This document shows positions 6,513 to 12,767 of a stretch of DNA of 12,767 bases, piece after piece. The stretch spans positions 1 to 12,767 of the forward strand of contig CALCGM010000357.1 of assembly GCA_937900985.1 (NCBI GenBank), read 5' to 3'. The translations under genes were made by a program, and so were the position numbers. A model generated the notes under the pieces. That model worked only from the letters and a program-made list of their open reading frames with translations. It ran no database searches and had not been told where the DNA came from. Numbering within the stretch: the first letter of the stretch is position 1; each line of letters starts with the position of its first letter. Source of the DNA: an uncultured Planctomycetaceae bacterium. Lineage in GTDB: Bacteria > Planctomycetota > Planctomycetia > Pirellulales > UBA1268.

Positions 6513-7334
6513 ATGCCCTGTTCCTGTCGCACGCTTCGCTTTGCGGTGGCGGGCCTCATGGCGTTGGCCGGCTGCCAGCTGATTCCACGGTCGGCGCCTG
6601 TGACGCAGGAGCTTGCCGAGGCCAGGCGGCTTTCCCATGAGGGCCTGGCTGCCGCCGATCGCGACAATCTCGCCCGGGCTGAAGAACTGCTCAGCCAGGC
6701 CGTGCAGAGCTGCCCGACCGATATCGACGCGCGGCAGCACTACGCGGAGGTGCTCTGGGAGCGGGGTGAGCAGCTCGCCGCCATCACGCAGGTCACGCAG
6801 GCCCTGCAGGTGGCTCCCGAGGATGAGGGGCTCTGTGTTGCGGGCGGCAGGATGTATCTCGCCCTGGGGCTTCTTGATGATGCCGACAGGCTTGCCGACA
6901 CGGCCGTCTCGGCAGCTCCCCGGTCGGCTCGCTGCTGGCACCTCCATGCAGAAACCAACCTCGCCCGAGGACGCACCGACGATGCTCTGGGCGACTTCCA
7001 TCGGGCGCTTGCCATCGAGCCCACCAACCGCGAGATCCTGCTGGACACCGCCGAAGCCTACCGGCTGGCCAGCCGGCCGACCCGGGCCCTCGCAACGCTG
7101 GCGATCCTGGAGGAAACCTACGGTCCCGGACAGATTCCAGGGGAGGTGCATGCGCTGGAGGGGCTCGCCCAGGAGGCCCTTGGGCGACCTGCCGAGGCGC
7201 TGGCGAGCTACCAGCTTGCCCGCGAACGCGGGGATCTCACGGAAGCCACGGCCACGCGGATTGCCGTCCTGACCTCCACGCTCGGCGGCCCGGTAGCGAC
7301 GGCCCCCGACGCTCCGGGGTCACTCAGGCGGTAG
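6513..7334 (+). CDS. TPR-repeat lipoprotein
   Basis: A 273-residue lipoprotein. The signal sequence ends in a clear lipobox, ALAG followed by C21, so it should be lipid-anchored on the periplasmic side. Helical tetratricopeptide-like repeats fill the rest. Visible repeat units include LARAEELLSQAVQSCPTDID, ALGDFHRALAIEPTNREILL and AYRLASRPTRALATLAILEE, each with the small residues (A/G) and ending Pro typical of TPRs. A role in complex assembly or cell-envelope organisation is likely, but the partner is unknown. The start was chosen from GGAG at 6501-6504, eight nt upstream of the ATG, and from the position of the lipobox; the same frame is open upstream to 6294. The sulfotransferase gene follows 44 nt downstream in the same direction, and the two may share a transcript. 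Confidence 0.88.
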   Translation: MPCSCRTLRFAVAGLMALAGCQLIPRSAPVTQELAEARRLSHEGLAAADRDNLARAEELLSQAVQSCPTDIDARQHYAEVLWERGEQLAAITQVTQALQVAPEDEGLCVAGGRMYLALGLLDDADRLADTAVSAAPRSARCWHLHAETNLARGRTDDALGDFHRALAIEPTNREILLDTAEAYRLASRPTRALATLAILEETYGPGQIPGEVHALEGLAQEALGRPAEALASYQLARERGDLTEATATRIAVLTSTLGGPVATAPDAPGSLRR

Positions 7335-7378
7335 GTCTCAAAGTTGTTTCGGTCTTCGCTCACAAAAGAACGACACCC

Positions 7379-8554
7379 ATGCACGCTGAAAAAACTGCGG
7401 CTCCCAAGAAAACTGGCCCCGAGAGCTACCACGCCTACCCGTGGTGGAGTCCAAGGTTCTGGCATGGGATGCCGCTTCCGGTGTGGCTTGGGCTGCTGGG
7501 GGAGCACCGCTGCAGAGTGTCGCCCTCAAGGCTTGGGCTCCTCGGCACGATCACGGCAGCGACCGCATTCAACTCACTGTCGGGCTGGCTCTCCGATGCC
7601 CGTTTCGCTCGGCAGTTGAGGACGGTTGAGGTCCGTGAGGATCCGCTCTTCATCATCGGCCATTGGCGAAGCGGCACGACGCTGCTGCACGAACTGATGA
7701 TGCTCGATGAACGTTTCTTCTGCCCCAGCACCTATCAGTGCTTCGCTGCAGGGCACTTCCTGCTCACCGAGTCGCTGCTGACCAAGATGCTCGCCTGGAT
7801 GATGCCTGCCAAGCGGCCGATGGACAATGTTGCCGCCGGCTGGGATCGTCCTCAGGAAGATGAGTTTGCGCTGATGAATCTCGGCGCTGCCTCGCCCTAT
7901 CGACGGATGGCCTTTCCCGCCACCGCTTCCAACGAGGCCACCGCGCTCGACCTTGAGCTGCTCGATCCGCACACCCTGGCTCACTGGCAGAAAACCTTCC
8001 GCCGTTTTCTCCGCATGCTGGCCGTCCGTGATAGCCGCCGCACGGTGCTGAAGAGTCCGCCGCATACCGCTCGGATGGGCATCCTGCGGTCGATGTTTCC
8101 TCGTGCTCGTTTCCTGCACATCGTGCGGGATCCGCTGGTGGTCTTTCCGTCGACGATGCGGCTCTGGCAGTCGCTCGATTACGTGCAGGGCATGCAGGTT
8201 GACCGCGGTGAGCGGCTCGAGCCGTATGTGCTCGACACCTTTGAGGTGATGTACAACGCGTTTGAACGCGACCGTGCAGCCCTGCCGGAGGGCTGCCTGC
8301 ATGAGGTGAAGTATGAAGACCTCGTGGCCGATCCGGTGGGCCGGCTTGCCGAGGCCTACGAGGCCCTTGATCTTGGCGGCTTCGACAGCATGCGGCCAGC
8401 CCTCGAGGCGCAGGCCGTAGCGATGCAGCGGTATCGTCGCAATCGCTACCAGCTCGACGACCGCACCCGTCGCCTGGTGGGAGAGCGGTGGCGGCCCTTC
8501 TTCGAACGCTACGGCTATCAGGCCGATGCTACGAGCTCGCCGTCTGCTGGGTGA
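7379..8554 (+). CDS. sulfotransferase family protein
   Basis: A 391-residue enzyme of the Sulfotransferase_3-type family, which moves a sulfuryl group from PAPS to a hydroxyl or amine acceptor. Both cofactor sites are visible. The 5'-phosphosulfate loop is IIGHWRSGTTLLHE (residues 92-105). The 3'-phosphate motif is FLHIVRDPLVVFPSTMRLW (245-263), with Arg250 and Ser258. Between them LKSPPHTAR (224-232) and, near the C-terminus, YEDLVADP (312-319) are also typical of the family. No signal peptide is evident, so it is probably cytoplasmic or membrane-associated; the first 70 residues hold amphipathic, Trp-rich stretches. The acceptor cannot be inferred. No ribosome site is obvious before the ATG at 7379. 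Its last 26 nt overlap the end of flhB on the other strand. Confidence 0.93.
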   Translation: MHAEKTAAPKKTGPESYHAYPWWSPRFWHGMPLPVWLGLLGEHRCRVSPSRLGLLGTITAATAFNSLSGWLSDARFARQLRTVEVREDPLFIIGHWRSGTTLLHELMMLDERFFCPSTYQCFAAGHFLLTESLLTKMLAWMMPAKRPMDNVAAGWDRPQEDEFALMNLGAASPYRRMAFPATASNEATALDLELLDPHTLAHWQKTFRRFLRMLAVRDSRRTVLKSPPHTARMGILRSMFPRARFLHIVRDPLVVFPSTMRLWQSLDYVQGMQVDRGERLEPYVLDTFEVMYNAFERDRAALPEGCLHEVKYEDLVADPVGRLAEAYEALDLGGFDSMRPALEAQAVAMQRYRRNRYQLDDRTRRLVGERWRPFFERYGYQADATSSPSAG

Positions 8555-9290
8555 GAGAACGGCTGGGCTCCTCGGGAGCATCACGGGTTGGCAGCCGCAC
8601 GCGTGCGTTGGCCTCCACCATCCGCTGCTCGTCGCGGAGTTCTTCAGCGGTCATCCGCAGCCGGCGCTCGCTGGCACGCCAGCGGAGGGTGTGCTGAAGA
8701 ATGGCCACCACGCCGGCGGCCAGCACGATGCCCCACAGTCCCCGCCATCCAAGCCACAGCGAGGTCTGACCGTTGTCTCTGGGGTCGAGCGTGGCGGTGT
8801 GGAGGTGCGCAGCGAGTCCCGCGAAGGCCCAACGCAGGGCGACTGCAAACAGGGCTGCTGCCACAAGGCCGACAGCCAGCTGACGGGCAGTCTCGACGGA
8901 GGCGAGGCGACGGAGGCCGTGCAGCGGGTTGAGCCGATCAATGGCTGCCAGTCGGCCGGGCACCAGTTTCGGCCTGTCGAGCAGCAGCCGGACGCCGAGG
9001 CTGCTGGCAGTGGTTGCGGCAAGCAGCATCAGCGTGGGCCAGGCCAGCTGCCAGCCGAGGCGTGCGGTCAACGATCCGAGCGGGGCCAGCGGGTCTGCCA
9101 GCTCGTTTGGCAGTCGGCCAAGCAGGTCTGAGAAGGTCGTGGCGACACGCCGCAGCCACAGTGGGAGGCAGGCCAGGAGCACGACAGCCGAGGCGATCCA
9201 GGCCAGGCCGTCGCTGGTGGGGAGCAGTCCGCGGCGGTGCGCCTGCTCCCGTCTCCGAGGCGTTGCGGGAAGGGTTCGGTCGGCACTCAT
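8529..9290 (-). CDS. flhB: FlhB-family export gate protein lacking the autocleavage domain
   Basis: Export switch protein of the flagellar/type III secretion gate. The N-terminus matches the family (ATPRRREQAHRRGLLPTS, residues 9-26). Four membrane segments follow (about 29-47, 80-100, 138-158, 183-203), with the conserved loop RLNPLHGLRRLASVE (119-133) between the second and third. After the last segment the linker LRMTAEELRDEQR (211-223) is still recognisable. The frame then ends with about 30 unrelated residues and a TAG. Family members are about 350-380 residues and carry a C-terminal cytoplasmic domain with an NPTH autocleavage site. That domain is absent here and is not found downstream, where the sulfotransferase gene occupies the other strand. 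The ATG overlaps the fliR stop (ATGA, 9287-9290). This looks like a natural C-terminal loss rather than a small frameshift. Confidence 0.88.
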   Translation of the reverse strand: MSADRTLPATPRRREQAHRRGLLPTSDGLAWIASAVVLLACLPLWLRRVATTFSDLLGRLPNELADPLAPLGSLTARLGWQLAWPTLMLLAATTASSLGVRLLLDRPKLVPGRLAAIDRLNPLHGLRRLASVETARQLAVGLVAAALFAVALRWAFAGLAAHLHTATLDPRDNGQTSLWLGWRGLWGIVLAAGVVAILQHTLRWRASERRLRMTAEELRDEQRMVEANARVRLPTRDAPEEPSRSLTQQTASS

Positions 9291-10072
9291 GGTGTGGGCA
9301 GCTCCAGCCGAGATGCCTGTTCGAAGATTCGCTCGCAGCTTGCCGTCATCGCGCCGGCGAGGCCGTGCGTCCAGGTTGGGCTGCCGATCCAGAGGGCAAC
9401 CAGCAGCACCGCGGCCGCGGTCCCCTGCAGCAGCCCCGTCGACGGGGAGAGCGGGATCACCCGGCAGCCGATCGTCGCTGAAACATGCCAGGCGAGGACT
9501 GCCATCATCGCAGGCAGAGCGACAGCCACGGCCAGCCGGCAGGCCATGGCAACTGCGGGAAGCAGCAGACCACTGATTCCAACGTCAAGCCATCCGGCGA
9601 GCGGCAGCGTGGCGAAGCTCTCGAGCAGCCCCGCCAACACAAGCCGGGCTCCCCCGCTGGAAACGAACGTCGCGGCAGCCGCCCACCACAGGAGGCGGGC
9701 CAGCGGGGTGGCGGCTTCGGGTGGGCCGGCGTTGTAGTCGTCTGCCCAGGAGAGCCCCGAGATGGTGCCCAGCATGCCACCGGCCCAGCCGGCAGCGGCG
9801 GTCACGCAGGCAACGCTCAGGCCGAGCATGCCTCCCAGAGAAAGCTCAGCGACGACAGCCAGCGGCAGGGCTGCGGACGGGGGGGCTGCCAGCTCGCCAG
9901 GAAGCACCCAGCACACGGCGGCGAGCGACATGGCAAACGCCAGCGCCACTCGCACAAGCAGCGGAACACCGGAGGCGAGCGGCAGCGTGCCAACGGCCAC
10001 AAATCCGGCAACGCGGGCAGCGCACAGCAGGGCAACCGGAGCGGCCTCGACGACAAGGGGCGGGAGATCCAT
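9287..10072 (-). CDS. fliR: FliR, flagellar/type III export gate subunit
   Basis: FliR forms the export-gate pore with FliP and FliQ in the inner membrane. The protein has 261 residues, the usual FliR length, with several hydrophobic segments along most of its length and few charges. It lies between fliQ and flhB as in many flagellar operons. Recognisable pieces include the polar membrane-loop region AGGMLGTISGLSWADDYNA (about 97-115), which resembles the FliR motif with GxxxG and a conserved Asp/Asn tail, and the C-terminal LLQGTAAAVLLVALWIG. A ribosome site (AAGGGAG, read on the minus strand at 10078-10084) overlaps the fliQ stop codon and lies five nt before the ATG. The stop overlaps the flhB start. 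Identification rests on length, hydrophobicity, weak motif match and gene order. Confidence 0.85.
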   Translation of the reverse strand: MDLPPLVVEAAPVALLCAARVAGFVAVGTLPLASGVPLLVRVALAFAMSLAAVCWVLPGELAAPPSAALPLAVVAELSLGGMLGLSVACVTAAAGWAGGMLGTISGLSWADDYNAGPPEAATPLARLLWWAAAATFVSSGGARLVLAGLLESFATLPLAGWLDVGISGLLLPAVAMACRLAVAVALPAMMAVLAWHVSATIGCRVIPLSPSTGLLQGTAAAVLLVALWIGSPTWTHGLAGAMTASCERIFEQASRLELPTP

Positions 10073-10077
10073 GCCTG

Positions 10078-10084
10078 CTCCCTT
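10078..10084 (-). promoter_or_regulatory. ribosome binding site for fliR overlapping the fliQ stop
   Basis: AAGGGAG on the minus strand shares bases with the fliQ TAA codon (10083-10085) and lies five nt before the fliR ATG. This arrangement couples fliR translation to fliQ. Confidence 0.65.
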
Positions 10085-10337
10085 ACGGAACGACCGCGGC
10101 GGTTCGCACGAGCTGCACGAGTGATTCGAGCATCCACGGCAGCATCAACACGAGCATGCCAGCCATCGCGACCAGCCGCGGCAGCTGGCCGAGTGTGGGC
10201 TCCTGCACCCCGGTTGCCGCCTGCAGGATGCCCAGCACAATCCCGACGGCAAGGCCGACGAGGAGCACAGGAGCGGCAACCATGCCAGCGGTGAGCATCG
10301 CCTCGCGGAGCATGTCGGCAAGGTCTGTCCCGGCCAT
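10083..10337 (-). CDS. fliQ: FliQ, flagellar/type III export gate subunit
   Basis: FliQ is the small two-helix subunit of the FliPQR export gate. The protein has 84 residues, slightly shorter than the usual ~89. Two hydrophobic hairpins are visible, AMLTAGMVAAPVLLVGLAVG and LPRLVAMAGMLVLMLPWML. Between them lies the conserved turn ILQAATGVQEPTL, matching the ALQAATQIQEQTL-type motif of the family. The ribosome site AGGGAG (10346-10351, minus strand) is eight nt before the ATG. fliR follows after 10 nt, and 38 nt separate it from fliP upstream. Confidence 0.95.
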   Translation of the reverse strand: MAGTDLADMLREAMLTAGMVAAPVLLVGLAVGIVLGILQAATGVQEPTLGQLPRLVAMAGMLVLMLPWMLESLVQLVRTAAVVP

Positions 10338-10345
10338 GAGGATGT

Positions 10346-10351
10346 CTCCCT
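10346..10351 (-). promoter_or_regulatory. ribosome binding site for fliQ
   Basis: AGGGAG on the minus strand lies eight nt before the fliQ ATG at 10337. It supports this start and separate initiation after the 38-nt gap from fliP. Confidence 0.6.
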
Positions 10352-10375
10352 GAATACTCCGAGCATGAGAACCGA

Positions 10376-11311
10376 CTAAACGCCGGTCGTGGAAACCCCG
10401 TCGAGGAGGCTTGTCACCACGAGGGTCCAGCCGTCCGCCATCACGAAGACCAGCAGTTTCAATGGCAGCGACACGACCGTGGGGGGCAGCATCACCAGCC
10501 CTGTTGAGACGACGAGTGTGGCAACGATGAGATCAATCAACAGAAAAGGAATCAGCAGCCGGACACCGAGGGCGAAGGCCGTCTCCAGCTCACTGACGAG
10601 AAACGCTGGCAGGAGCGTCTCCGCGGGCACGTCGTCGTAGGTGGCCACGCCCATCGCGGCGGTGGGATGCCGCTTGAGAAACATCAAAACGGTGTCGCGG
10701 TTGCCTGCCGCCTCGATCTGACGGGCCATCCAGCGACGCACCGGCAGCGAGCCCTCGTCGACGGCCGTGGCAAGGTCGGTCTCCCCCGCCTGGTAGGGCA
10801 CCACCCCGGTGTGCCACGCCTCGGTCCAAATCGGCCACATCACCATCGCTGAGAGAAACAGGGCGAGCGAGGCGACGATCTGATTCGACGGCATGCCCTG
10901 GGTGCCGAGGCCTTGCCGAACAAGCGAGAGCACCACGCTGAAGCGGACGTAGCAGGTGGTCATCAGCAGGGCTGCCGGTGCAAGGCTCACCACGCCGATG
11001 GTGATCGCCGCGGAGAGCGGCCCAGCAAGGCTTCTCCCGGGAAGCAGCGTTTCCAGAAAGCCGGCCAGGCTGTCAACGGTTGCAGGGGATGCGTCGCCGT
11101 CGGCGTCTGTGCGGTCTGGCGGGCTCGTGGCGGCGGCCGGGGATGGAGTGGCCGCGGCGGTGTCGGTCGCTGCGGAGGACTCGAGCGGAGGTGCTGTTGC
11201 CAGCTGCACGAGCCCGGGCTCCTGGCCGAGGGCGACCCCAGGGCAGCCGCCCGCCAGCACGACGAGAAGGAGGTGCGTGATCAGCGAAAACAGAGCCGGC
11301 AGTCGTGTCAT
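10376..11311 (-). CDS. fliP: FliP, flagellar export gate protein with extended N-terminus
   Basis: Core subunit of the FliPQR gate in the inner membrane. The 311-residue product is longer than the usual ~245-255. Family signatures are clear: SLAPAALLMTTCYVRFSVVL (109-128), GMPSNQI (139-145), LLPAFLVSELETAFALGVRL (233-252), and PPTVVSLPLKLLVFVMADGW (276-295). A signal peptide (hydrophobic to about residue 29) is followed by a low-complexity Ala/Thr/Pro/Ser-rich stretch from about 35 to 80 that is not part of the normal fold and accounts for the extra length; it should be periplasmic. The ATG overlaps the upstream FliO stop (ATGA, 11308-11311), so translation is coupled. This is the most secure flagellar gene in the window. 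Confidence 0.97.
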   Translation of the reverse strand: MTRLPALFSLITHLLLVVLAGGCPGVALGQEPGLVQLATAPPLESSAATDTAAATPSPAAATSPPDRTDADGDASPATVDSLAGFLETLLPGRSLAGPLSAAITIGVVSLAPAALLMTTCYVRFSVVLSLVRQGLGTQGMPSNQIVASLALFLSAMVMWPIWTEAWHTGVVPYQAGETDLATAVDEGSLPVRRWMARQIEAAGNRDTVLMFLKRHPTAAMGVATYDDVPAETLLPAFLVSELETAFALGVRLLIPFLLIDLIVATLVVSTGLVMLPPTVVSLPLKLLVFVMADGWTLVVTSLLDGVSTTGV

Positions 11312-12767
11312 GCCGCTTCTTCGAGGGGCCGGGCGGTGGGCAGGGAGGAGGCCGCTGCAGGGATGGCGCGGAGGCTGCCGCGGGGCTTTCCCAGCATGCC
11401 CGCAGGACGGCAGGCCTCGGCGATGGCTTCGGTCGCCTTGGCGTCATCGAGTTCGGAAAGTGTGCTGCAGCCGGAGCTGCCCACGCTCACCAGCAGCGTC
11501 TTGGGGCCAAAGCGAACGACAGCCACTCGCTGGCCGCGGTCGAGCTGGCTGCTGCCGAGCACCTCAAAGACGTCGCGAGGAACGCCGCCACGTGGCTTCT
11601 TGCCAAACCAGCTCAGGGCCACCAGGGCAAGTACGGCAGCGATCATCGTGGCCGCGGCGGCGACCTCAAAGCCTGCCGCCGGAGCCGCTGCCTCGTCGGC
11701 ACGCGGGGCCGTGTCGTCCGTCGCGAGATCGGTGAGCGTGTCGTCGCGTGGCTCGGAGAGGAGCACGGGCGCGGCCAGTGGCTGTGGCGAGAGGGCGGCG
11801 GGTGGCTCGTCAGCCGCAGCGGTGAAGCCGCTCAGCATGGCGCAGGCGAGCACTGCCGCCGCTGCTCTGGTGGTTGCCTTGACGGAATGGTCCACCACCG
11901 GTGTGCCGCGACTGTGGGCTGTCCAGTCGATCGTTGCAGCAGGTTCAGGATGGGACCGCCGCCCACCGCCGCTCCACCACAGTAGAGCGGCGAGAGCGAT
12001 TCCCGCCGTTGCGAGCACGGAGAGCCAGACCTGCGACGGCACACCGGCGAGGGCGTCGATCGAGAATGCCGGAATACCCAGTTCCGAAAGGCCCGCTGCA
12101 GGATCCGCCGGCAGCTCTGGTCGTGCGGCAGACCGCAGCTCAGGCTCGCTGGATGACGCCACCGCCTCGGGCTGGAGGGACTCGTCTGGCTGCTGCCCTG
12201 CGGGCTCACGGCTGCTGGCTGAGCCCACATGAAACCGGGTGACGTTCACGCTCCGCGATTGAGGATCCGCGGTCGCAGGGAGCAGGGAAAGAACATGCTT
12301 CCGGATGCCATCCTCGGAGCCGATCGACGACGACTGCGGCACCGCCACGGCGGCATGCACGGCGAGCAGCTGACGTCCGTCGGCCAGTTGTGTGGCCATG
12401 GTGTGTGCAGAGGTCGCTGGGGAGAGGGGACGCACATCGGCAGGCGCGTTGGCGTCGGCGGCGCTCTGTTGACGCGCGGGGCGGAGGGCAGCGGCGGGTG
12501 GAGGCGCGCCGATTTCTGCCCGCACGTCGACGATCGCACCCTGCACGTAGGCCAGCGAACGACGAATCCGGTCGGCAATCCGTTCCTCAACAGCAATCCG
12601 CTCGGCCTCGGCTGGGCTGACGTCCGCCATAACAGGCTCGAGCGGGCCGGCGTAGACCAGGCCCGACCGCAGATCGGTTACGGCCACGTCTTCCGGCTGC
12701 AGTCCGGCGATGGAGGCGGCAACCAAAACTCGAATCGAGCGGGCCCGGACGTGGTCGAGCGCGGCAT
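11308..12767 (-). CDS. FliF-like ring protein continuous with a FliO domain (5' part outside window)
   Basis: One open frame of 485 visible residues with no internal stop. Residues 12-45 contain the FliF/YscJ ring-building motif (LVAASIAGLQPEDVAV). A short ring-forming region with a helix near 60-80 and the strand-helix-strand piece RKHVLSLLPATADPQSRSVNV (155-175 region) follow. Then comes a membrane segment, VWLSVLATAGIALAALLWW (about 246-264). Only some 36 residues on, without a long FliG-binding tail, a second hydrophobic stretch (TTRAAAAVLACAMLSGF, about 298-314) with an AAA cleavage-like site appears. After it come a periplasmic linker, a membrane helix (AAAATMIAAVLALVALSW) and the FliO cytoplasmic domain (VFEVLGSSQLDRGQRVAVVRF, near 399-419). 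A GTG pair at 11893-11898 could start FliO separately. FliF normally spans the membrane and houses the export gate; FliO helps FliP assemble. The 5' end is missing. Confidence 0.75.
   Translation of the reverse strand, partial: AALDHVRARSIRVLVAASIAGLQPEDVAVTDLRSGLVYAGPLEPVMADVSPAEAERIAVEERIADRIRRSLAYVQGAIVDVRAEIGAPPPAAALRPARQQSAADANAPADVRPLSPATSAHTMATQLADGRQLLAVHAAVAVPQSSSIGSEDGIRKHVLSLLPATADPQSRSVNVTRFHVGSASSREPAGQQPDESLQPEAVASSSEPELRSAARPELPADPAAGLSELGIPAFSIDALAGVPSQVWLSVLATAGIALAALLWWSGGGRRSHPEPAATIDWTAHSRGTPVVDHSVKATTRAAAAVLACAMLSGFTAAADEPPAALSPQPLAAPVLLSEPRDDTLTDLATDDTAPRADEAAAPAAGFEVAAAATMIAAVLALVALSWFGKKPRGGVPRDVFEVLGSSQLDRGQRVAVVRFGPKTLLVSVGSSGCSTLSELDDAKATEAIAEACRPAGMLGKPRGSLRAIPAAASSLPTARPLEEAA
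11893..11898 (-). promoter_or_regulatory. possible internal GTG start for a separate FliO
   Basis: Two tandem GTG codons precede a signal-peptide-like stretch (SVKATTRAAAAVLACAMLSG) in the fliF-fliO frame. A FliO of about 196 residues beginning here would have the expected signal peptide, but no ribosome binding site is visible upstream, so internal initiation is only a possibility. Confidence 0.3.

Noticed and set aside
6935..6950. TGGCAC...TGCA resembling a sigma-54 promoter
   Set aside because: The spacing between the GG and GC dinucleotides is one base short, and it lies inside the TPR lipoprotein gene.
6063..7151. 362-codon minus-strand open frame
   Set aside because: It is antisense to the TPR lipoprotein, which has a lipobox and TPR motifs; the minus frame shows no recognisable domain.
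7574..8584. 336-codon minus-strand frame, checked as a possible missing FlhB C-terminal domain
   Set aside because: It has no NPTH motif or FlhB C-domain features and lies antisense to the sulfotransferase gene.
10913..12232. 439-codon plus-strand frame within the flagellar region
   Set aside because: It is a Ser/Arg/Ala-rich shadow antisense to fliP and fliF-fliO, whose motifs are clear.
1..12767. CRISPR arrays, tRNA, rRNA, insertion sequences
   Set aside because: I saw no repeat-spacer pattern, no tRNA cloverleaf, no rRNA-like stretch and no transposase-like protein in the window.

Overview
The window is GC-rich, densely coding bacterial DNA. It combines a reduced flagellar/type III export gate operon, secreted and lipoprotein-type TPR proteins, a Sulfotransferase_3-type enzyme and many genes with weak or no Shine-Dalgarno sequence. 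That mix suggests an environmental Gram-negative, and a planctomycete of the Pirellula type is my best guess. This is inference; no marker gene is present.

Left part (1-3663). On the minus strand, a multi-spanning membrane protein (489-1439) overlaps the start of an ABC ATPase (508 leftwards, cut by the window edge). A 289-bp gap with a hairpin and a perfect palindrome separates this pair from a small secreted protein of unknown function on the plus strand (1729-2208). That gene converges on a periplasmic TPR protein on the minus strand (2224-3663).

Middle (3664-8554). A divergent intergenic region leads to an ABC-2 type permease built as two fused half-permeases (3862-5532). Between it and the next, convergent gene lies a nested set of perfect inverted repeats (5537-5688). 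Then come a thioredoxin-like putative lipoprotein with an unusual one-cysteine active site (minus, 5687-6283), a TPR lipoprotein (plus, 6513-7334) and a sulfotransferase (plus, 7379-8554).

Right part (8529-12767), all minus strand: a tight operon reading fliF-fliO (one continuous frame, cut at the window edge), fliP, fliQ, fliR, flhB. Two junctions are ATGA overlaps. FliP, FliQ and FliR form the export gate in the inner membrane, FlhB normally wraps the gate and switches substrate class, and FliF forms the ring that houses the gate. The set has clear oddities. FlhB stops before the autocleavage domain, so no NPTH motif is present. FliF lacks a long FliG-binding tail and runs straight into FliO without a stop. 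FliP carries an extra low-complexity periplasmic N-terminus. Together these suggest a divergent or reduced flagellar-type secretion apparatus, the most interesting system in the window.
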